DNA from: CAG-238 sp934277695
Lineage (GTDB): Bacteria; Bacillota; Clostridia; Peptostreptococcales; Anaerovoracaceae
Assembly: GCA_934277695.1 (NCBI GenBank)
Contig: CAKQVG010000005.1
Span: 38,205-102,204 of the forward strand
Reading direction: 5' to 3'
Length of the DNA: 64,000 nucleotides
Made by a program: the position numbers and the translations under genes. Within the stretch, counting starts at the first letter, position 1; each line of letters begins with the position of its first letter. The notes below the pieces were generated by a model. The model worked only from the letters and a program-made list of their open reading frames with translations. It was not told where the DNA came from and made no database searches. This document shows, piece after piece, positions 7,982 to 16,596 of this stretch.

Positions 7982-8815
7982 ATGGGAATTAGAAAATATA
8001 ATCCAACTACTCCTGGTCTTAGAGGTATGACGGTTTCTACATTTGAAGAAATTACAACCAGCACACCTGAGAAATCCTTGACTGTAACGCTCAAGAAGCA
8101 TGCAGGAAGAAACAACAGAGGTAAAATCACTGTTAGACATCAGGGCGGCGGTACAAGACCGAAATACAGAATCATCGACTTCAAGAGAACGAAGGACGAT
8201 ATTCCGGCAACCGTAAAGACAATCGAATACGATCCGAACAGAAGCGCAAACATCGCACTTCTCGTATACGCGGACGGCGAAAAGAGATATATCCTTGCTC
8301 CTAAGGGATTACAGGTTGGTCAGAAGGTAGTATCCGGACCGGAAGCTGATATCGTTACCGGAAATGCGCTTCCAATCGCAAACATTCCGGTTGGTACAAT
8401 CATCCACAACATCGAGCTTAAGCCGGGCAAGGGCGGACAGCTCGCAAGATCCGCAGGAAACGGCGCTCAGCTGATGGCGAAAGAAGGAGATTACGCACAG
8501 GTAAGACTTCCTTCCGGCGAAGTAAGAAAGATCAGCATGAGATGCAGAGCTACTATCGGCGAAGTTGGTAACGGAGACCACGCTAATATCCAGATTGGTA
8601 AAGCAGGCAGAAAGAGACACATGGGCATCAGACCTACAGTAAGAGGTTCCGTAATGAACCCTAACGATCACCCACATGGTGGTGGTGAAGGCAGAGCGCC
8701 TGTCGGCCGCAAGAGCCCGGTTACTCCTTGGGGTAAGCCTGCACTTGGATATAAGACAAGAAAGAAGAACAAAGCTTCAAATCAATATATCGTAAAGAGA
8801 AGAAATGAAAAATAA
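7982..8815 (+). CDS. rplB: Ribosomal protein L2
   Basis: A 277-residue protein of standard length starting MGIRKYNPTTPGLRGMT. The catalytic-centre-proximal NPNDHPHGGGEGRAPVG motif with the conserved His is at about residues 224-240, followed by the basic C-terminus. It lies 19 bp after rplW behind AGGAGGTATG. Confidence 0.98.
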   Translation: MGIRKYNPTTPGLRGMTVSTFEEITTSTPEKSLTVTLKKHAGRNNRGKITVRHQGGGTRPKYRIIDFKRTKDDIPATVKTIEYDPNRSANIALLVYADGEKRYILAPKGLQVGQKVVSGPEADIVTGNALPIANIPVGTIIHNIELKPGKGGQLARSAGNGAQLMAKEGDYAQVRLPSGEVRKISMRCRATIGEVGNGDHANIQIGKAGRKRHMGIRPTVRGSVMNPNDHPHGGGEGRAPVGRKSPVTPWGKPALGYKTRKKNKASNQYIVKRRNEK

Positions 8816-8833
8816 TAGGAAGGAGCAAAGATA

Positions 8834-9115
8834 ATGGGCAGATCACTTAAAAAAGGTCCTTTCGTAAACGCTAAGCTGCTGAAAGCTATCGAAGAACTCA
8901 ACGCAGCTAACGACAAGAAAGTTATCAAGACATGGTCAAGACCATCCACAATATTCCCGCAGATGGTGGGACACACGATCGCAGTGCACGACGGTAAGAA
9001 ACATGTTCCTGTATACATCACAGAAGACATGGTAGGACACAGACTTGGAGAATTTGCTCCTACGAGAAACTACAGAGGTCACGCTGCTGACAAATCATCA
9101 AAGGTTAAGAAATAA
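8834..9115 (+). CDS. rpsS: Ribosomal protein S19
   Basis: A 93-residue protein with the family start MGRSLKKGPFV and the conserved TWSRPSTIFPQMVGHTI core. It sits in the 30S head with S13. Gap to rplB is 18 bp; RBS GGAAGGAGC. Confidence 0.98.
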   Translation: MGRSLKKGPFVNAKLLKAIEELNAANDKKVIKTWSRPSTIFPQMVGHTIAVHDGKKHVPVYITEDMVGHRLGEFAPTRNYRGHAADKSSKVKK

Positions 9116-9133
9116 GAAAGGAGATAATGAGAA

Positions 9134-9469
9134 ATGGAAGCAAAAGCAGTTGCTAAATACGTTAGAATGTCTCCTATCAAGCTTAAACCGATTACTGATT
9201 TAGTAAGAGGTAAGGACTTAAACGAGGCATTGAACATTTTAAAGTTCACACCTGGCAAAGGTTCAGAAATCGTAGAAAAGGTTGTTAAATCAGCAGCAGC
9301 AAACGCTGAAAACAATTTCGATATGAATCCAGACAACTTATATGTCGCAGAAGTATATGCTAACCAGGGCCCGACCATGAAGAGATGGAGAGCCGGTTCA
9401 CAAGGTAGAGCATCAATCATCTTAAAGAGATCAAGCCACGTTGGCGTAACTCTTAGAGAGAAAGAATAG
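9134..9469 (+). CDS. rplV: Ribosomal protein L22
   Basis: A 111-residue protein. It carries the VRMSPIKLKPITDLVRG start and the hairpin segment GPTMKRWRAGSQGRA that lines the exit tunnel and is the site of macrolide-resistance changes in other species. Gap to rpsS is 18 bp. Confidence 0.97.
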   Translation: MEAKAVAKYVRMSPIKLKPITDLVRGKDLNEALNILKFTPGKGSEIVEKVVKSAAANAENNFDMNPDNLYVAEVYANQGPTMKRWRAGSQGRASIILKRSSHVGVTLREKE

Positions 9470-9480
9470 GAGGTTCACGA

Positions 9481-10359
9481 ATGGGTCAGAAAGTAAGTCC
9501 ACATGGTTTAAGAGTGGGCGTTATAAAAGACTGGGATTCCAAATGGTATGCAGATAAGAACAGCTTTGCAGATTACCTTGTAGAAGATAACAAAGTAAGA
9601 GAATATGTAAAGAAAAAATTATATGTTGCCGGAGTTTCAAAGGTTCTTATTGAAAGAGCAGCAGAAAATAAAATCAGAGTTATCGTTCTTACAGCTAAGC
9701 CGGGCATGGTAATCGGAAGATCCGGAGACGGCGTTGATGTTTTAAAGGCTGACATTAAGAAGATGACAGGCAAAGAAGTTGAAATTTCAATCGAAGAAGT
9801 AAGAAGGGCAGAATTAGACGCACAGCTTACTGCAGAAAGCATCGCTCAGGCACTTGAAAGACGTGTTTCCTTCAGAAGAGCTATGAAGCAGGCTATTGGC
9901 AGAACAATGAAGGCCGGCTCCAAGGGTATCAAGGTGCTTTGCTCCGGAAGACTTGGCGGCGCTGAAATCGCAAGAAGCGAAAAGTACAGCGAAGGCAACG
10001 TTCCTCTTCACACTTTAAGAGCAGATATCGACTACGGATTCGCAGAAGCTGATACTACTTACGGTAAGATCGGCGTTAAGGTTTGGATTAACCACGGCGA
10101 AATTCTCGACAAGGGTCTGAAGAGCGCTGTTCGTGAAGAAAAACGCGAAAAGAGAGAAAGAAGACCGAGAAAAGACGGTGAAAGACGTGACAGAAGAAAC
10201 GGCGGCGAAAGACGCGAAAGACGTGACAGAAACGATCGTCAGGAAGCACCGAAGGCTATGAATCCAAGAGTAAGAAAGGCTCCAAAAGTTGAAGCGAAGC
10301 CACAAGTAGAAGAACAACAGGTTGAAGCTGTAGAAGCAGCAGAAACAACTGAAGCATAA
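9481..10359 (+). CDS. rpsC: Ribosomal protein S3 with long charged C-terminal tail
   Basis: A 292-residue protein whose first 217 residues are ordinary S3, with the MGQKVSPHGLRVGVIKDWDS start, the KH-domain KPGMVIGRSG at about 73-82 and the DYGFAEADTTYGKIGVKVWI end segment. The remaining 75 residues are an extra tail: strongly basic and Arg-rich at 220-253, then Pro/Lys-rich, ending acidic and Glu/Ala-rich at 275-292. The tail is most likely disordered. Typical bacterial S3 stops near 210-230 residues, so this is a lineage-specific extension. Confidence 0.97.
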   Translation: MGQKVSPHGLRVGVIKDWDSKWYADKNSFADYLVEDNKVREYVKKKLYVAGVSKVLIERAAENKIRVIVLTAKPGMVIGRSGDGVDVLKADIKKMTGKEVEISIEEVRRAELDAQLTAESIAQALERRVSFRRAMKQAIGRTMKAGSKGIKVLCSGRLGGAEIARSEKYSEGNVPLHTLRADIDYGFAEADTTYGKIGVKVWINHGEILDKGLKSAVREEKREKRERRPRKDGERRDRRNGGERRERRDRNDRQEAPKAMNPRVRKAPKVEAKPQVEEQQVEAVEAAETTEA

Positions 10360-10385
10360 GAACACGGAAAGGAGGAACGAAAGCC

Positions 10386-10817
10386 ATGTTAATGCCAAAG
10401 CGCGTTAAACGCAGAAGAGTTCACAGAGGAAGAATGAAAGGCGTTGCAACCAAAGGTAATACAATTACTTACGGTGCATACGGATTGGTTGCACAGGAAT
10501 GTGGATGGATCACTTCTAATCAGATCGAAGCCGCTCGTATCGCGATGACAAGATCGATTAAAAGAGGTGGTAAAGTATATATCAAGATTTTCCCGCACAA
10601 GTCGGTAACAAAGAAACCTGCTGAAGTACGTATGGGTTCCGGTAAAGGTGCTCCTGAGTACTGGGTAGCAGTAGTGAAGCCAGGTAGAGTAATGTTCGAA
10701 ATCGAGGGCGTTTCCGAAGAGAAAGCAAGAGAAGCTATGAGACTTGCTGCTCACAAGCTCCCGGTTAAGTGCAAATTTGCCATCAAAGAAGACGCAGTAA
10801 AGGGTGGTGAAGCATAA
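10386..10817 (+). CDS. rplP: Ribosomal protein L16
   Basis: A 143-residue protein. The start MLMPKRVKRRRVHRG matches the family's MLxPKR opening and follows AAAGGAGG; the downstream in-frame Met3 is less likely. Conserved KIFPHKSVTKKPAEVRMG and GSGKGAPEYWVAVV segments place it in the A-site region of 50S. The stop overlaps the rpmC start by one base. Confidence 0.97.
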   Translation: MLMPKRVKRRRVHRGRMKGVATKGNTITYGAYGLVAQECGWITSNQIEAARIAMTRSIKRGGKVYIKIFPHKSVTKKPAEVRMGSGKGAPEYWVAVVKPGRVMFEIEGVSEEKAREAMRLAAHKLPVKCKFAIKEDAVKGGEA

Positions 10818-11011
10818 TGGAATTAAAGAAAATGAGAGAAATGACAGCGGTTGAATTAAATACAGAACTTGCTAACATGAAGAAAGAATTATTCAACTTG
10901 AGATTCCAGCATGTTACAGGACAGTTAGAAAACCCTGTTAAAATGAGAGAATTAAAGAGAAATATTGCTAGAGTGAAGACAATTCTTAGAGAAAAAGAAT
11001 TACAAGCTTAG
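10817..11011 (+). CDS. rpmC: Ribosomal protein L29
   Basis: A 64-residue helical protein with the family core ELANMKKELFNLRFQ and NPVKMRELKRNIARVKT. It packs near the tunnel exit next to L23. Start coupled to rplP by a TAATG overlap. Confidence 0.97.
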   Translation: MELKKMREMTAVELNTELANMKKELFNLRFQHVTGQLENPVKMRELKRNIARVKTILREKELQA

Positions 11012-11029
11012 TAGGAAGGAGGATGTACT

Positions 11030-11290
11030 ATGGCAGTTGAAAGAAATAGAAGAAAAACTAAAGTCGGTGTTGTTGTATCCGATAAGATGGATAAGACTGT
11101 AGTTGTTGCAATCGAAGACTTCGTAAGACATTCCCTTTACGGAAAAGCTGTAAAGAGAACTAAGAAGGTAAAAGCTCATGACGAAAACAATGAATGTCAA
11201 ATCGGCGATAAAGTAAGAATTATGGAAACAAGACCTCTGTCCAAGGACAAGAGATGGAGACTTGTGAACATCATTGAAAAGGTTAAATAA
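11030..11290 (+). CDS. rpsQ: Ribosomal protein S17
   Basis: An 86-residue OB-fold protein beginning MAVERNRRKTKVGVVVSDKM, with the conserved HPLYGK-like HSLYGKAVKRTKK segment and IMETRPLSKDKRWRLV. Primary-binding 30S protein. Gap to rpmC 18 bp, RBS GGAAGGAGG. Confidence 0.97.
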   Translation: MAVERNRRKTKVGVVVSDKMDKTVVVAIEDFVRHSLYGKAVKRTKKVKAHDENNECQIGDKVRIMETRPLSKDKRWRLVNIIEKVK

Positions 11291-11305
11291 AGGAGGCACC
11301 AAATC

Positions 11306-11680
11306 ATGATTCAGACTGAAACTAGATTAAGAGTTGCTGACAATTCAGGTGCAAAAGAACTTCTTTGCATTCGTATCTTAGGCGGTACTTCCCGTCAGTA
11401 TGCGAATATTGGAGACGTTATCGTTTGTGCAGTTAAAGAAGCAACCCCAGGCGGCGTTGTTAAAAAAGGCGACGTTGTCAAGGCTGTAGTAGTTAGAACT
11501 AAGCATGGTGCCAGAAGAGCAGACGGAAGCTATGTTAAGTTTGACCAGAACGCTGCAGTAATCATTAAAGATAAAGAAGATAAGAACCCGGTTGGAACTC
11601 GTATCTTTGGACCTGTTGCAAGAGAGCTTAGAGATAAGGGCTTCATGAAGATCGTGTCATTGGCACCGGAAGTACTGTAG
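11306..11680 (+). CDS. rplN: Ribosomal protein L14
   Basis: A 124-residue protein with the invariant start MIQTETRLRVADNSGAKE and C-terminal GTRIFGPVARELRDKGFMKI. It forms intersubunit bridge B8. Gap to rpsQ 15 bp. Confidence 0.98.
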   Translation: MIQTETRLRVADNSGAKELLCIRILGGTSRQYANIGDVIVCAVKEATPGGVVKKGDVVKAVVVRTKHGARRADGSYVKFDQNAAVIIKDKEDKNPVGTRIFGPVARELRDKGFMKIVSLAPEVL

Positions 11681-11691
11681 GAGGTGTAAGG

Positions 11692-11997
11692 ATGCGTATT
11701 AAGAAAGACGATACAGTAATTGTTATTACTGGTAAGGATAAAGGTAAACACGGCAAAGTTCTTAAGGCAATGCCGAAGGAAAACAGAGTTATCGTTGAAG
11801 GCGTAAATGTTGTTACTAAGCACGCAAAGGCTACAAGAAAAGCCGGTGCTGAAATCAAGCATTTCGAAAGCCCAATCGATGCTTCCAACGTAATGCTTTA
11901 TGACACAAAGGCTAAGGAAGTTATCAAAGTTGGATACCAGATCAAAGATGGTAAGAAAGTAAGAGTTTCCAAGAAAACAGGAAACGTAATCGACTAA
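11692..11997 (+). CDS. rplX: Ribosomal protein L24
   Basis: A 101-residue protein with a KOW motif near the N-terminus (DTVIVITGKDKGKHGKV). It is an assembly initiator of 50S. RBS GGAGGTGTAAGG, 11 bp after rplN. Confidence 0.97.
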   Translation: MRIKKDDTVIVITGKDKGKHGKVLKAMPKENRVIVEGVNVVTKHAKATRKAGAEIKHFESPIDASNVMLYDTKAKEVIKVGYQIKDGKKVRVSKKTGNVID

Positions 11998-12014
11998 GAA
12001 AGGAGGAGACGATT

Positions 12015-12557
12015 TTGACAGCAAGATTAAGAGAAACTTATAATAATGAAGTTTTCGGAGCATTAAAAGAAAAGTTCCAGTATAAAAACGTAATGGAAGT
12101 GCCTAAGCTTACGAAGATCACAATCAACATGGGTCTTGGCGAAGCAAAGGATAACGCAAAGATTATGGAATCCGCAGTTGAAGAAATCGCTTTAATCAGC
12201 GGACAGAGACCTGTTATCACAAAGGCTAAAAAATCCATCGCAAACTTTAAAGTAAGACAGGGCATGCCTGTTGGCGCGAAGGTTACTTTAAGAGGAGACA
12301 ATATGTATGAATTTGCTGATAAATTCTTCAATATCGCTCTTCCGAGAGTAAGAGACTTCAAGGGTGTTAGCAAGAACTCTTTCGACGGTAGAGGAAACTA
12401 CTCTATGGGTATCAAAGAACAGTTAATCTTCCCTGAAATCAACTACGACAAGGTTGATACAATTAAAGGTATGAACATAGTATTTACAACAACGGCTAAA
12501 ACAGACGAAGAAGCAGCTGCATTACTGGAGCTCTTAGGCATGCCGTTTGAGAAATAG
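12015..12557 (+). CDS. rplE: Ribosomal protein L5 (TTG start)
   Basis: A 180-residue protein initiated at TTG (12015) behind AAAGGAGGAGACGAT; no ATG gives a correctly spaced start. Conserved LTKITINMGLGEAKDN and RVRDFKGVSKNSFDGRGNYS segments are present. L5 carries 5S rRNA and contacts the P-site tRNA. Confidence 0.97.
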   Translation: MTARLRETYNNEVFGALKEKFQYKNVMEVPKLTKITINMGLGEAKDNAKIMESAVEEIALISGQRPVITKAKKSIANFKVRQGMPVGAKVTLRGDNMYEFADKFFNIALPRVRDFKGVSKNSFDGRGNYSMGIKEQLIFPEINYDKVDTIKGMNIVFTTTAKTDEEAAALLELLGMPFEK

Positions 12558-12566
12558 GAGGGAATT

Positions 12567-12752
12567 ATGGCAAAGACATCTCTCAAGGTAAAACAGGCTA
12601 GAAAACCTAAATATTCAACTCGTGCTTATACCAGATGCAGACTTTGCGGAAGACCACATTCCGTATTAAGAAAATATGGTATTTGCCGTATCTGTTTTAG
12701 AGAGCTTGCTTATAAAGGAGAAATTCCGGGCGTAAGAAAAGCAAGCTGGTAA
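12567..12752 (+). CDS. rpsN: Ribosomal protein S14, zinc-binding type Z
   Basis: A 61-residue short form with two CxxC pairs (CRLC and CRIC) that bind zinc, unlike the approximately 100-residue zinc-free form. This form is replaced by the paralogue under zinc starvation in some Firmicutes. Only 9 bp follow rplE. Confidence 0.98.
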   Translation: MAKTSLKVKQARKPKYSTRAYTRCRLCGRPHSVLRKYGICRICFRELAYKGEIPGVRKASW

Positions 12753-12777
12753 AAATTATGAAAGGAGAAACACTGTA

Positions 12778-13176
12778 ATGACAATGACAGATCCTATAGC
12801 GGATATGCTAACAAGAATCAGAAATGCCAATACTGTAGGTCACGAAACTGTTGAAATTCCTGCATCCAAGATGAAAAAAGCGATTGCGGAAATTTTGAAA
12901 GAAGAAGGCTACATTGCGGATTTCGAAATGATAGAAGACGACAAGCAAGGTATGATCAAAGTTACAATGAAATACGGTGCTAATAAAGAAAAAGTAATTT
13001 CAGGAATCAAGAAGATTTCAAAGCCGGGCTTAAAGGTTTATGCTAAGGCGGGCGAAGTGCCAAAGGTACTCGGAGGTCTTGGAATCGCAATCGTTTCCAC
13101 ATCAAAGGGAATCGTAAGCGACAAAGAAGCAAGAAAATTAGGCGTTGGCGGCGAAGTAATCTGTTATGTATGGTAG
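12778..13176 (+). CDS. rpsH: Ribosomal protein S8
   Basis: A 132-residue protein starting MTMTDPIADMLTRIRNAN and ending GVGGEVICYVW, both family hallmarks. In E. coli S8 autoregulates the spc operon; no matching element was noted here. Confidence 0.98.
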   Translation: MTMTDPIADMLTRIRNANTVGHETVEIPASKMKKAIAEILKEEGYIADFEMIEDDKQGMIKVTMKYGANKEKVISGIKKISKPGLKVYAKAGEVPKVLGGLGIAIVSTSKGIVSDKEARKLGVGGEVICYVW

Positions 13177-13189
13177 GAGGAACTAAAAA

Positions 13190-13732
13190 ATGTCTAGAAT
13201 AGGTAAGAAACCTGTAGTTGTTCCTGCCGGCGTAGAAGTTACTGTAGATGCAAACAATGTAGTTACAGTAAAAGGCCCAAAAGGACAATTATCAGAACAA
13301 ATCAGTAAATTAATCAAAGTTGAAGTTGAAGCAGGCGAAGTGCTCGTTTCCAGAGCATCCGACGCAAGAGAAGAAAGATCTCAGCACGGACTTGCAAGAA
13401 CTTTAATCAACAATATGGTTGTTGGCGTAACACAGGGATTCGAAAAGAAGCTCCAGCTCGTAGGCGTTGGTTACAAAGCCGAAAAGAAGGGTGACACTTT
13501 AGTAATGAACCTTGGATACTCCCACCCTGTAGAATTAAAGGACCCTGAAGGAATCACAACTGAATGCACATCTGCTACAGAGATTATCGTAAAGGGTATC
13601 GATAAGGCTGTTGTCGGAAATTATGCGGCAAACATCAGAGCATGGAGAAGACCGGAACCTTACAAGGGCAAAGGTATCAAGTATGCTGATGAAGTTATTC
13701 GCAGAAAAGAAGGCAAAGCAGGCGCTAAATAA
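13190..13732 (+). CDS. rplF: Ribosomal protein L6
   Basis: A 180-residue protein beginning MSRIGKKPVVVPAGVEV with the C-terminal RRPEPYKGKGIKYADE signature. It lies near the sarcin-ricin loop and factor-binding site. Gap to rpsH 13 bp. Confidence 0.98.
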   Translation: MSRIGKKPVVVPAGVEVTVDANNVVTVKGPKGQLSEQISKLIKVEVEAGEVLVSRASDAREERSQHGLARTLINNMVVGVTQGFEKKLQLVGVGYKAEKKGDTLVMNLGYSHPVELKDPEGITTECTSATEIIVKGIDKAVVGNYAANIRAWRRPEPYKGKGIKYADEVIRRKEGKAGAK

Positions 13733-13752
13733 GGGGAAAGGAGTGAATTAAA

Positions 13753-14118
13753 ATGGCAAAAGTAAGCAGAAATGACAAACGTGTTAAAAGACACGAAAGA
13801 GTAAGAAAAAACCTTTTTGGAACTCCTGAAAGACCAAGACTTTGCGTTTACAGATCAAACAAGAACATCTCAGCTCAGGTTATTGACGATGTAAACGGAG
13901 TTACTTTAGTATCCGCATCCTCACTCGACAAAGAACTTAAGGGTGAAGTTGGTTACGGCGGAAACAAAGAAGCAGCTAAAAAGGTCGGTGAAGCCCTTGC
14001 AAAGAGAGCATTAGCAAAAGGTATCGAAGAAGTATGCTTCGACAGAGGTGGATTCTTATACCACGGAAGAGTTGCTGAACTCGCAGCAGGCGCTCGTGAA
14101 GCAGGATTAAAATTCTAA
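13753..14118 (+). CDS. rplR: Ribosomal protein L18
   Basis: A 121-residue protein with a basic N-terminus and the conserved PRLCVYRSNKNISAQVIDD core and FDRGGFLYHGRVAELA end. It binds 5S rRNA together with L5. Confidence 0.98.
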   Translation: MAKVSRNDKRVKRHERVRKNLFGTPERPRLCVYRSNKNISAQVIDDVNGVTLVSASSLDKELKGEVGYGGNKEAAKKVGEALAKRALAKGIEEVCFDRGGFLYHGRVAELAAGAREAGLKF

Positions 14119-14134
14119 CAGGAGGAAAAAAGGA

Positions 14135-14638
14135 ATGCGTAATATCGTTGATGCATCCAAGCTTGATTTAAAGTCAACTATCGTTAATATCAGAAGAGTA
14201 GCAAAGACTGTTAAAGGCGGTAGAAACATGAGATTCAGCGTAACTGTTGTAGTCGGCGACGGCAACGGATATGTAGGCGTTGGTCTTGGAAAGTCTCAGG
14301 AAATTCCTGAAGCTGTAAGAAAAGCTGAAGAAGATGCAAAGAAGAATTTAATATATGTTCCGACAGTAGGAACAACAGTACCTCACAGAAACTTAGGCGT
14401 TTTCGGAGCAGGCAGAGTACTCATCATGCCGGCTGCACAAGGTACCGGAGTTATCGCAGGTTCATCTGTTCGTACAGTACTTGAAGCTGCAGGTATCAAA
14501 GACGTAAGAGCGAAATCCATTGGCTCCAACAATACAGGAAACATGGCTTATGCAACACTTGAAGGCTTAAAAGGTATGATGACTGTAGAAAAAGTTGCTA
14601 AGCTCAGAGGAAAAACAAAAGAAGAAATCTTAGAATAG
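14135..14638 (+). CDS. rpsE: Ribosomal protein S5
   Basis: A 167-residue protein with the N-terminal double-stranded RNA-binding fold (VVGDGNGYVGVGLGKSQE) and C-terminal AGSSVRTVLEAAGIKDVRAK. It contributes to decoding accuracy and mRNA helicase activity at the entry site. Confidence 0.98.
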   Translation: MRNIVDASKLDLKSTIVNIRRVAKTVKGGRNMRFSVTVVVGDGNGYVGVGLGKSQEIPEAVRKAEEDAKKNLIYVPTVGTTVPHRNLGVFGAGRVLIMPAAQGTGVIAGSSVRTVLEAAGIKDVRAKSIGSNNTGNMAYATLEGLKGMMTVEKVAKLRGKTKEEILE

Positions 14639-14651
14639 GAGGATATGCGAC

Positions 14652-14834
14652 ATGGCAAAAATGATTAAAATCACTTTAACAAAGAGCACAATTGGCGCTT
14701 CCCCTAAACAGAGAAAAGTTGTTGAAGCGTTAGGACTCAGAAAGATGCACCACTCAGTAGAATTAGCAGACACACCGCAGACTCGCGGCGCAGTCGCTAA
14801 GGTGTCCCATCTTGTAACTGTTGAAGAAGTATAG
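14652..14834 (+). CDS. rpmD: Ribosomal protein L30
   Basis: A 60-residue protein with IKITLTKSTIGASPKQRKVV and LGLRKMHHSVELADTPQTRG, the complete L30 signature. Gap to rpsE 13 bp. Confidence 0.97.
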   Translation: MAKMIKITLTKSTIGASPKQRKVVEALGLRKMHHSVELADTPQTRGAVAKVSHLVTVEEV

Positions 14835-14847
14835 GAGGTGCGCTTAG

Positions 14848-15288
14848 ATGAAATTACATGAATTAAGAGCAGTACCGGGTTCCACTAAGGAACGCAAGAG
14901 AAGAGGCCGCGGTCATGCTACCGGACAAGGTACGACAGGCGGCAGAGGTATGAACGGCCAGAAATCCAGATCCGGCGGCGGTGTTCGTCTTGGATTCGAA
15001 GGTGGTCAGATGCCTTTATACAGAAGATTACCAAAGAGAGGTTTCACAAACATTTGGGGAACCGAATATACAATCGTTAATGTTGATGACTTAAACAAGT
15101 TTGAAGCAGGAACCGTTGTAAACCAGGCATTGCTTGAAGAAGCAGGAGTTGTTAAGCAGGTAAAAGACGGAATTAAGATTCTCGGTGAAGGAGAACTTAA
15201 GGTTGCATTAACAGTTCAGGCTAACAAATTCAGCAAGACTGCCGCAGAAAAGATTGAAGCTGCTGGAGGAAAGGCAGAGGTGATTTAG
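14848..15288 (+). CDS. rplO: Ribosomal protein L15
   Basis: A 146-residue protein with the glycine/arginine-rich N-terminal tail (RGHATGQGTTGGRGMNGQK) and RLPKRGF motif. The stop lies a single base before the secY start, so the two are coupled. Confidence 0.98.
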   Translation: MKLHELRAVPGSTKERKRRGRGHATGQGTTGGRGMNGQKSRSGGGVRLGFEGGQMPLYRRLPKRGFTNIWGTEYTIVNVDDLNKFEAGTVVNQALLEEAGVVKQVKDGIKILGEGELKVALTVQANKFSKTAAEKIEAAGGKAEVI

Positions 15289-15289
15289 T

Positions 15290-16579
15290 ATGGGTATGTT
15301 AAAAACGATTGCTCAAGCTTGGAAAGTTGCGGAAATCAGAAGCAAGATGATTTTCACGCTTCTTATGCTGGTAGTATTCAGAATCGGTTCGAACATTCCG
15401 GTTCCGAACATCAACAGAAGCGTGCTTCAGGAAATGTTTTCCGGAGAAACAGGACTTTTCGATTTATTTGACTTGTTCTCAGGTGGATCTTTTAGTAACT
15501 TTACAATTTTTGCATTGAGTATTACCCCATACATCACTGCATCAATCATCGTTCAGTTGCTCACAATTGCTTTTCCATATTTCGAAAGACTCGCGAAGGA
15601 AGGCATGGAAGGCAGAAAGAAAATGGCGCAGATTACCCGTTATATGACAGTTGCTTTGGCACTGGTACAGGCAATCGGTCTTACGGTTGGTCTTTTCAGA
15701 AGAGCCGTTGTTGACAGAAGCGCATTTTCCATTATCGTCGTTGTATTGGTATTGACAGCAGGAACCGCATTCCTTATGTGGCTCGGCGAATTAATCAATG
15801 ACAAGGGAATCGGAAACGGTATTTCCTTACTGATCTTCGGCGGAATCGTTGCAAGAATTCCAAGCGGAATCAGAACAATTGTAACCGGATACGAAGGCGG
15901 CGCAATGTCCCTGGTAACGATTATAATTTTCATCCTCGCTGCGGTACTTGTAACAGCAGGTGTTGTTCTCATTCAGGAAGGACAGAGAAGAATCCCTGTA
16001 CAGTATGCAAAGAGAGTTGTAGGAAGAAAAATGTACGGCGGACAGTCAACGCATATTCCTATTAAGGTTAACCAGGCCGGCGTAATTCCTATCATCTTCG
16101 CATTATCAATTTTACAGTTCCCACTGACTATCACATACTTTATGTCGCAGAACAACGCATTCAGCGTATGGGTTACGAAGTGGCTGTCACCTTCAGGAAA
16201 CCCCGGTGTATGGGTTTACGGAGTGCTTAATGTTGTGCTTATCATTTTCTTCACATACTTCTACACAGGAATCACTTTCAATCCGAACGAAGTTGCGAAC
16301 AACATGAAGGCTAACGGCGGATTCATTCCGGGAATCAGACCTGGTAAGGCTACTGAAGATTATTTAAACAAAGTTATGTCAAGAATTACAATTGTCGGAG
16401 CAATTTTCCTTGCTCTTATCGCAACCCTGCCTACAATCTTAGGCGTTATGGTACCGACACTCAAGGGAATTCACTTCGGCGGAACATCGCTTCTTATCGC
16501 TGTCGGTGTTGCACTTGACACAGTAAGACAACTTGAAAACCAGATGCTCATGAGAAATTATCAAGGTTTCTTAAAGTAA
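15290..16579 (+). CDS. secY: Protein translocase subunit SecY
   Basis: A 429-residue membrane protein with ten hydrophobic helices. Conserved segments are RIGSNIPVPNI before the plug, NGISLLIFGGI, the cytoplasmic loop with YGGQSTHIPIKVNQAGVIP, and FNPNEVANNMKANGGFIPGI. It forms the protein-conducting channel used by SecA and SRP-targeted ribosomes. Secreted products in this window, such as the nucleotidases, transglycosylase and surface protein, depend on it. Confidence 0.98.
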   Translation: MGMLKTIAQAWKVAEIRSKMIFTLLMLVVFRIGSNIPVPNINRSVLQEMFSGETGLFDLFDLFSGGSFSNFTIFALSITPYITASIIVQLLTIAFPYFERLAKEGMEGRKKMAQITRYMTVALALVQAIGLTVGLFRRAVVDRSAFSIIVVVLVLTAGTAFLMWLGELINDKGIGNGISLLIFGGIVARIPSGIRTIVTGYEGGAMSLVTIIIFILAAVLVTAGVVLIQEGQRRIPVQYAKRVVGRKMYGGQSTHIPIKVNQAGVIPIIFALSILQFPLTITYFMSQNNAFSVWVTKWLSPSGNPGVWVYGVLNVVLIIFFTYFYTGITFNPNEVANNMKANGGFIPGIRPGKATEDYLNKVMSRITIVGAIFLALIATLPTILGVMVPTLKGIHFGGTSLLIAVGVALDTVRQLENQMLMRNYQGFLK

Positions 16580-16596
16580 AGAGGGAGATGAGTACA

